Positions 35,258-40,318 of a stretch of 40,318 bases of DNA are shown here, piece after piece (position 1 is the stretch's first letter; every line of letters starts with the position of its first letter). A program made the translations under genes and the position numbers. Under the pieces are notes generated by a model. That model searched no databases and was not told where the DNA came from. It saw only the letters and a program-made list of their open reading frames with translations. The stretch is taken from positions 1-40,318 of the forward strand of contig JAAYCS010000044.1 of NCBI GenBank assembly GCA_012729655.1, in the 5' to 3' direction. The stretch comes from Desulfovibrionales bacterium. Its GTDB lineage: Bacteria > Desulfobacterota > Desulfovibrionia > Desulfovibrionales > Desulfomicrobiaceae.

Positions 35258-36442
35258 ATGAGCTTCCGTTTCACCAACCGCATCCAGAATACACCCAATT
35301 CCTTCATCCGCGAGATCCTGAAGGTCACCCAGGACCCGGAGATCATCTCCTTTGCCGGCGGCCTGCCCAACCCCGACCTGTTCCCCATCGCCGCCCTGCA
35401 GGACGCGGCCCGGGAGACCCTGTCCAAGGCCGGCGCGCGGGCCCTGCAGTATTCCACCACCGAAGGCCACGCCGAACTGCGCGCCTGGATCGCGGCCCGC
35501 TACGCCCGCCGGGGCGTAGAGGTGCATCCTGACCAGGTCCTGGTCACCACAGGCTCCCAGCAGTGCCTGGATCTGCTGGGCAAGATCTTCATCGAGAAAG
35601 GCGACGAGATCGTCCTGGAGCGTCCGAGCTACCTGGGCACCATCCAGGCCTTCACCATGTTCGAACCCAGGTTCGTGACCGTGGACCTGGAGGAGGATGG
35701 CCCCAACCTGGACCAGGTCGAGGCCCTGCTGGCCACGGGCCGGCCGAAACTCTTCTACGCCGTGCCCAATTTCCAGAATCCTTCGGGCCTGACCTACTCC
35801 AAGGTCAAACGCGAGGCCCTGGGCGGGCTGTTGCGCAGACATCCCGGCACGGTCTTCATCGAGGACGACCCCTACGGCGAACTGCGCTTCGCCGGGGAGC
35901 ACCACCAACCGCTGTTCGCCCACACGGGCGGCCGCAGCATCATGCTCGGCTCCTTCTCCAAGATCACGGTGCCGGGCTTCCGCCTGGGCTGGATGGTCGC
36001 CCCGCCCGAGATCATCCGCCTGGCCGTCACGGCCAAGCAGGCCGCGGACCTGCACTCCTCCACCTTCAACCAGTTCGTCATCACCGAGTACCTGGCCAGG
36101 CACGACATCGACGACCACATCGCCACCATAACGGCGTGTTACGGGTCCCAGGCCCGGGCCATGGTCGCGGCCCTGGAGCGCGAGGCCCCGGCCGGGGTGT
36201 CCTTCACCCGGCCCGAGGGCGGCATGTTCTCCTGGGTGCGCCTGCCTGCGGACAAGGGTTCGTGCATGGACCTCTTCGACATGGCCATCAGGCAGAAGGT
36301 GGCCTTCGTGCCGGGCATGCCGTTCTACACCGACGGGGGCGGCCATGACACCTTGCGCCTGAACTTCTCCAACGCCTCCGAAGCCATCATCGACCAGGGC
36401 GTCACCCGCCTGTGCCGGTGCATGCAGGATTTCCTCAAATAG
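35258..36442 (+). CDS. PLP-dependent aminotransferase (class I/II, 2-aminoadipate/LysN-like)
   Basis: 394 aa fold type I transaminase. Seen are ISFAGGLPNPDLFP near 30-43, LQYSTTEGHAELRAW near 59-73, VTTGSQQCLDLLGKIF, NFQNPSGLTYS, DDPYGELRF and the PLP lysine in LGSFSKITVPGFRLGW. It resembles MocR aminotransferase domains without the DNA-binding part; 2-aminoadipate and branched-chain or aromatic transaminases share this form, so the substrate is open. AAGGAG precedes the ATG. Operon with azlCD suggests a linked export and transamination of an amino acid, under the divergent MocR regulator. Confidence 0.9.
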   Translation: MSFRFTNRIQNTPNSFIREILKVTQDPEIISFAGGLPNPDLFPIAALQDAARETLSKAGARALQYSTTEGHAELRAWIAARYARRGVEVHPDQVLVTTGSQQCLDLLGKIFIEKGDEIVLERPSYLGTIQAFTMFEPRFVTVDLEEDGPNLDQVEALLATGRPKLFYAVPNFQNPSGLTYSKVKREALGGLLRRHPGTVFIEDDPYGELRFAGEHHQPLFAHTGGRSIMLGSFSKITVPGFRLGWMVAPPEIIRLAVTAKQAADLHSSTFNQFVITEYLARHDIDDHIATITACYGSQARAMVAALEREAPAGVSFTRPEGGMFSWVRLPADKGSCMDLFDMAIRQKVAFVPGMPFYTDGGGHDTLRLNFSNASEAIIDQGVTRLCRCMQDFLK

Positions 36443-36456
36443 GTCTCCCTCCCGGC

Positions 36457-36488
36457 CATGGCGGGGCACACCCCATCGCCCCGCCATG
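36457..36488. terminator. Perfect 11-bp stem between convergent genes
   Basis: CATGGCGGGGC pairs with GCCCCGCCATG across a 10-base loop, starting 15 bases after the aminotransferase stop and ending 25 bases before the convergent radical SAM stop. There is no T-run on either side, so efficient intrinsic termination is doubtful; it may protect 3' ends of both transcripts or be a REP-like element. Confidence 0.5.
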
Positions 36489-36512
36489 CGCCGCCATCGA
36501 CTCTCCACCCCC

Positions 36513-37565
36513 TCAGCCGCCGTTCCCGAGGGCGAATCGCTTCAGACATGCCCGGCATGCCGGATCGGGTTCCGCTGTGCCCAGGGCGGCGCGGAAGGTT
36601 GCAAAGGGGGCGGACTGCCACACGGCCAGCGGTTCGTCCGTCAGGCACGAGCCGAAGACCCTCCGGCGCGGGTCGTCCAGGGTGGTGGGCAGGTTGAGGT
36701 GGACGCAGGGGGCCATGCGGCCTTCCGCGTCGATGAACACGCTCCGGCCCGCCCCTTCGAAACAGCGCCCCGTGGGCTCGGGTTCCGGCAGGGAGTGGTG
36801 GAAATCGCGGCCCAGGCCCCGGGCCTGCGCCGCTGCGGCCTCGAGCTCCCGGCGCGCTTGGAGAACCTTTTCCCGTTCATCCGGGGCGAAGCACTCCTCC
36901 CGCCACCCCGGGACAAGGTTGGAGTCCAGGGTGCTGACCACCGTGGCGTGCACCCCGAGTTCCTCCATTAGCCCGGGCAGGAGAGGGATGTCGCCCACGC
37001 GGCTGGCCAGGAGCAGGTAGGCGATGTGGATTTCCAGATGCACGCCGCACCGCTTCCGCCGCACCTCCTGCAGGAGCCGGATGGACGCCAGGACCTCCTC
37101 GAAGGGCGTCCCGGCGCGCAGGCTGTCGTTGGTGGCGGCGGTGGTCCCGGCCAGGGAGAAGGCCACGACGTCGAGCCCGCTCTCGACCAGCCCCTCGGCT
37201 AGGTCGCGGGTCATGTGCCGTCCCGAGGTGGTGGTGGACACGCTGCAGCCCGCCTGCCGCGCAACGGCGACCATGTCCAGGAAGTCCGGGTGCAGCAGCG
37301 GCTCCCCCCATCCCTGCAGATGGACCCGGCCCGACTCCCGGAACAGGGGCCAGAGCCGAGCGAAGGTTTCGGGCTGCATGAGCCGGGACTTCCAATGCGC
37401 CCCGCAGACGGTCCGCGGGCAGTAGCCGCAGCGGCCCGGACAGACCGAGCTCACCTCGACCTGCACCACGTCCAGGGCCCGCCGGCGGAGTCCGCACGCA
37501 TCCCGCAGGCCCTGCCAGAAGCCCACAGATCGGACCCGACCTGCTGTCAGGGAGGACCCTCTCAC
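36513..37565 (-). CDS. Radical SAM protein with C-terminal cysteine cluster (SPASM-like)
   Basis: 350 aa. The [4Fe-4S] motif CPGRCGYC at 42-49 (C-x3-C-x2-C) follows the VVQVEVSSV strand; LQGWGEPLLHPDF is the GGE-like SAM motif. The C-terminal 90 residues hold spaced cysteines (GRCFEG, APCVHL, SCLTD, PACRAC) like an auxiliary-cluster SPASM domain. Such proteins modify peptides or act in cofactor synthesis; no peptide precursor is seen beside it. GTG 37565 has GGAGG six bases upstream; a GTG at 37586 is also in frame. It is convergent with the aminotransferase gene. Confidence 0.85.
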   Translation of the reverse strand: MRGSSLTAGRVRSVGFWQGLRDACGLRRRALDVVQVEVSSVCPGRCGYCPRTVCGAHWKSRLMQPETFARLWPLFRESGRVHLQGWGEPLLHPDFLDMVAVARQAGCSVSTTTSGRHMTRDLAEGLVESGLDVVAFSLAGTTAATNDSLRAGTPFEEVLASIRLLQEVRRKRCGVHLEIHIAYLLLASRVGDIPLLPGLMEELGVHATVVSTLDSNLVPGWREECFAPDEREKVLQARRELEAAAAQARGLGRDFHHSLPEPEPTGRCFEGAGRSVFIDAEGRMAPCVHLNLPTTLDDPRRRVFGSCLTDEPLAVWQSAPFATFRAALGTAEPDPACRACLKRFALGNGG

Positions 37566-37654
37566 GCATCCCTCCTCACCGGCCACGGCCTCCGCCCTCC
37601 CGGATCATCGGAATTGCACCGGCTTGCCGGGAAAAACCCGAGTGCAGGGGAAGC

Positions 37655-39049
37655 TCACTGCCCGGTCTTGGGCCGGGGTTTCCGGTTGCGGGCCGCGGGC
37701 CTGGGTGCGGATGGCCTTGGCTTGGCCGGGTCAGCCCCCCTGCCAGCCCCGGACGTTTTGCGTGCGGGCCGCGGCCCGGGGCCGGGGCCTGCTTCGCGTT
37801 TTTTTGAGGTTTCCTGCCCGGCCGTTGCCCCCGTGCCAGACCCCGCGGTCCGCTCCTTGCGGCGCGCCGCGCCCGGGCCCGCAGGACGAGGCCCCGGCCG
37901 CAGGGGCTGGGCCCCCTCCCCTTGGGCCGGGACAAGGGCCCCGCGCACCAGCCGGACCGCCTGCAGGTCGATGCCCAGATCCTCGGCGTAGCGCCGGGCC
38001 AGCCTGGTTTCGCCCTCGGTCATGAGCGAAAGGACCATCCCTGCGGCCCCGGCCCGGCCCGTGCGCCCGGCCCGGTGCAGGTAGTCCCGGCTCTGGGTCG
38101 GCACGTCCAGGTTGACCACCAGATCCACCTCGCTGATGTCCAGGCCCCGGGCCGCTATGTCCGAGGCCATCAGGACCGTGGCCTGGCCCTTGCGGAAGGC
38201 CTCCAGGGCGGCCTGGCGGGCGAACTTGTCCCGCGCCCCGTGCAGGTCCGCCACGGACAGCTGGTGGAAATGCAGCCGTTCGGCCATGCGCTCCGCGCTG
38301 GCCCCGCGATGCACGAAGACCAGGGTCCGCCGGGGCTCCAGGCCGCGCACGACCTTGCGCAGCCACTCGATCTTGTCCCGCTCCTCGCAGACCAGGAAGC
38401 AGTGCCGGATGGCCGGGCTGACCCGTTCCTCGGCCACGCGCACGGTTTCCAGGTTTGGGGCCAAACCCCGGGCCACCCGCGTGCTGGCCGGGCCCTCGGT
38501 GGCCGAGACAAAGACGAAGCGGGTCTGCGGCCCCAGGTCCGCGGCGATGCGCCGGACGTGCTCCAGCCCCTCTTCCACCAGCAGCCGGTCGGCCTCGTCC
38601 AGGACCAGCCAGCGCACGTCCCCCAGCCTGAGCTTGCCCAGGCCCATCAGATGCGTCACCCGGCCGGCCGAACCCACCAGGACGTGCGGTTTCTTCTTCA
38701 GGCCATCCACCTGCCTGGCCACGGCCACCCCGCCGATCAGGGGCTGGATCCGGATGTCCAGGCCCGCGTCCCGGCACAGGTCCCGGGCCACGTGCGCAAT
38801 CTGCATGGCCAGCTCGTGGGTCGGCGCCAGGACCATGGCCTGCGCCAGCGGGGTCTGCGGGTCGATCCGGGACAGGATCGGCAGCAGGTAGGCCAGGGTC
38901 TTGCCCGAACCCGTGCGCGAGACCAGCATGGCCGATTTCCCGGCCAAGAGCACGGGCAGGCCCGCCTCCTGCACCGGCAGAGGGGTGAGGCCGCGCCCGT
39001 CCAGAAGCTGGGCCAGGGCCGGGTGAATGCCGAGATTCGAGAACGACAT
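37655..39049 (-). CDS. DEAD-box RNA helicase
   Basis: 464 aa. Core motifs: Q motif GLTPLPVQE near 20-28, motif I SRTGSGKT (44-51), motif II LDEADRLL, motif III VSATEG, motif V DIAARGLDIS and motif VI HRAGRTGR. Two are variants: Ia reads PTHELA rather than PTRELA, and Ib reads SAGR rather than TPGR. The last 95 residues are a low-complexity basic tail rich in Arg, Pro, Gly and Lys, probably RNA-binding. AAGGA six bases before the ATG at 39049 fixes the start. It may act in cold adaptation or ribosome assembly, which is family knowledge rather than seen here. Confidence 0.93.
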   Translation of the reverse strand: MSFSNLGIHPALAQLLDGRGLTPLPVQEAGLPVLLAGKSAMLVSRTGSGKTLAYLLPILSRIDPQTPLAQAMVLAPTHELAMQIAHVARDLCRDAGLDIRIQPLIGGVAVARQVDGLKKKPHVLVGSAGRVTHLMGLGKLRLGDVRWLVLDEADRLLVEEGLEHVRRIAADLGPQTRFVFVSATEGPASTRVARGLAPNLETVRVAEERVSPAIRHCFLVCEERDKIEWLRKVVRGLEPRRTLVFVHRGASAERMAERLHFHQLSVADLHGARDKFARQAALEAFRKGQATVLMASDIAARGLDISEVDLVVNLDVPTQSRDYLHRAGRTGRAGAAGMVLSLMTEGETRLARRYAEDLGIDLQAVRLVRGALVPAQGEGAQPLRPGPRPAGPGAARRKERTAGSGTGATAGQETSKKREAGPGPGPRPARKTSGAGRGADPAKPRPSAPRPAARNRKPRPKTGQ

Positions 39050-39116
39050 GGGTTTCCTTGTCCGGTCGGGCCGGCGCTGACAAAGGTGAGAAACGGGGGT
39101 TGAACGGGCCGGGCGC

Positions 39117-40109
39117 CTACCCGGCCGTGGCATTGCTCCCGGACTTGGGCGCCGGGGAGGGGAAGAGCAGCTCCCGCTGCAGGAATCCGCGCACGCGCAG
39201 GTATTCCAGGATGTTGATCTCCCCGCGCAGGGCCATTTCCCATCCCGGCCGCTCCACCACGACCATGACCGGGATGCCCTGATACCCCTTCATCTTGAAA
39301 TAGGCCCGGGCCGTGCGCACGGTCTGGCGCAGCTCGTCCGGGACAGGCACCGGCTCGACCTTGTCCAGGCTCTCCAGGCGCAGGATCTCCAGAAAGGGAT
39401 TCTCGGCCGTGGCGTTGGAGGTCAGGAACGTGGCCAGGCGGTACATGTCCTCCTCCTTGTTGTCCGTGCAGGCCAGCAGCCATTTCCCGCGCAGCTCCTG
39501 GGCGTTGACGGCCAGGTTGGCCAGGATTTTCGAGCAGTGGTCGCAGTGCAGGCTGAAGAAGAGGACGTGCTGGGGCGCATTGCTCGGCGCGTTCTCGTAG
39601 GAATGAAAGGCCGTGTCCGCGATGGCCGGGGGGACCACGTTCAGGTCCAGCACGGCGTTGGCCACGAACCCGCCGCACCACACCGCCACGCCCAGAAAGG
39701 CGATGGACAGGGAGCGCCGCACCCAGGCGAAAAGGCAGGTGCAGACAAAAAGGATGCACCCCACCACGATGCACAGGGCGCATTTCTCCTTCAGGCCCAT
39801 GAACTGGAAGCCCAGGATGGCCCCGTCAAAGGCCAGGGCCCCGAACAGGAGCAGGGTGGCCGCGCCCCAGATCCATTTCCTGTCGTAGCGGCCGCCGAAA
39901 AAGACCAGTCCCCACAGGAACCACAGGAACATGGCGCCGAGCTTGATCAGGTTCCCCTCGCCGAAGCGCACGTATTCGCCGACCACGTCGCAGGACGAGG
40001 TGGTGCAGAAGGAGGTGTGGCGGATGGCCTGCATCCAGACCTCGGCCGAAAGGAAGGACGCGGCCAGGAACAGGAAGGTCAGCAGGATGTAACGGGGCAG
40101 TTTGGACAT
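39117..40109 (-). CDS. Vitamin K epoxide reductase (VKOR)-like membrane protein fused to a thioredoxin-like domain
   Basis: 330 aa. The first 150 residues are four to five membrane helices with the VKOR cysteine set: loop pair C35/C40 (FCTTSSC) and active CALC (110-113). A periplasmic domain from about 165 on contains CDHC (189-192), a thioredoxin-like redox pair, and IPVMVVV near 270. Bacterial VKOR fusions re-oxidise a DsbA-like partner using quinone; the fused CDHC would be that partner. An extra C118 and C123/C125 in the membrane part are unusual. It lies 67 bases upstream of the helicase gene. Confidence 0.85.
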   Translation of the reverse strand: MSKLPRYILLTFLFLAASFLSAEVWMQAIRHTSFCTTSSCDVVGEYVRFGEGNLIKLGAMFLWFLWGLVFFGGRYDRKWIWGAATLLLFGALAFDGAILGFQFMGLKEKCALCIVVGCILFVCTCLFAWVRRSLSIAFLGVAVWCGGFVANAVLDLNVVPPAIADTAFHSYENAPSNAPQHVLFFSLHCDHCSKILANLAVNAQELRGKWLLACTDNKEEDMYRLATFLTSNATAENPFLEILRLESLDKVEPVPVPDELRQTVRTARAYFKMKGYQGIPVMVVVERPGWEMALRGEINILEYLRVRGFLQRELLFPSPAPKSGSNATAG

Positions 40110-40136
40110 GGTCTTCTCCGGTTATTTCGAAAGGGG

Positions 40137-40318
40137 TCACATCTTCCTGTGACGAAGCTCGATCCCTTTTTTCATCTTCTCCACCCCCTGGGCCACCGCC
40201 CCGCCCTGCCCGACCCTGGCCTTGGCCCGCGCGATGGCGCTGCCCACGGTGCTGTACTTGTCCGTGTTGAAATGCCTGCCGATGGCGCCCAGGGATGCGC
40301 CCGTGAGCGTCCTGGCCA
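40137..40318 (-). CDS. C-terminus of a protein with a DnaA domain IV-like helix-turn-helix, probably a REP-associated transposase
   Basis: Only the last 59 codons are inside the window, ending at TGA 40139. The visible part reads LTGASLGAIGRHFNTDKYST followed by VGSAIARAKARV, which matches the DnaA C-terminal helix-turn-helix plus STV loop, then a basic tail (EKMKKGIELRHRKM). Single-domain Y1 (HUH) transposases of the REP-associated type in proteobacteria often carry this domain at their C-terminus. The HUH core would be beyond the right edge, so the transposase call is inference; DnaA itself is unlikely because the box-recognition helix differs and the tail extends too far. Confidence 0.5.
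   Translation of the reverse strand, partial: ARTLTGASLGAIGRHFNTDKYSTVGSAIARAKARVGQGGAVAQGVEKMKKGIELRHRKM

Noticed and set aside
34964-36508. 514-codon open frame on the minus strand
   Set aside because: Antisense to azlD and the aminotransferase gene; no recognisable domain.
37731-39083. 450-codon open frame on the minus strand overlapping the helicase
   Set aside because: Out-of-frame reading of the helicase gene, almost only Gly, Ala, Arg and Pro.

Overview
The window looks like a chromosomal segment of a sulfate-reducing deltaproteobacterium of the Desulfovibrionales type (Desulfovibrio/Desulfomicrobium-like). This is an inference from gene content: PurH and HldE are each split into two separate genes, there is a flgBC-fliEFGHI operon with a sigma-54 type promoter, a PII/Amt/GlnD cluster, a VKOR-thioredoxin fusion, and several conserved but unnamed proteins. 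Base composition is GC-rich throughout except for one AT-rich block near 31.7-32.2 kb. No rRNA, tRNA or CRISPR array was seen.

Left part (1-10.8 kb): a minus-strand group purA, holB, serB (serB runs off the left edge) diverges from a plus-strand group of stand-alone AICAR transformylase, an RNase II-type exonuclease and plsY, which ends in a clear intrinsic terminator. A second minus-strand group follows: TPR protein, stand-alone IMP cyclohydrolase, hflX. The two halves of PurH are therefore about 4.6 kb apart on opposite strands. The hflX frame has no ATG/GTG/TTG at its conserved N-terminus; an ATA sits exactly where a start codon is expected.

Middle (10.8-19.3 kb): a flagellar basal-body and export operon, flgB-flgC-fliE-fliF-fliG-fliH-fliI, is preceded by a good -24/-12 element and a leader hairpin. 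fliI converges on and overlaps a GspE/PilB-type ATPase gene, which is translationally linked to rfaE2 (heptose-1-phosphate adenylyltransferase).

19.3-27.4 kb: unknown protein, lipoprotein, coaBC, unknown protein, UDP-glucuronate epimerase-like gene, then parA, a Cys-rich protein on the other strand, parB and rfaE1 (heptose-7-phosphate kinase). Four parS-like 16-mers lie between coaBC and parA. An HsdR-N-like protein with a damaged nuclease motif follows.

27.5-31.7 kb: a nitrogen-control unit amt-glnB-glnD on the minus strand, with a perfect sigma-54 promoter before amt and a strong intrinsic terminator between glnB and glnD, placed so that it touches the glnD start. PII keeps Tyr51, the residue GlnD uridylylates.

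31.7-40.3 kb: an AT-rich block and a rearrangement scar holding the 5' ends of two broken genes; a MocR-type regulator divergent from azlC-azlD-aminotransferase (amino-acid export and transamination); a radical SAM protein; a DEAD-box helicase; a VKOR-thioredoxin fusion; and at the right edge the C-terminus of a protein with a DnaA domain IV-like helix-turn-helix, probably a REP-associated transposase.
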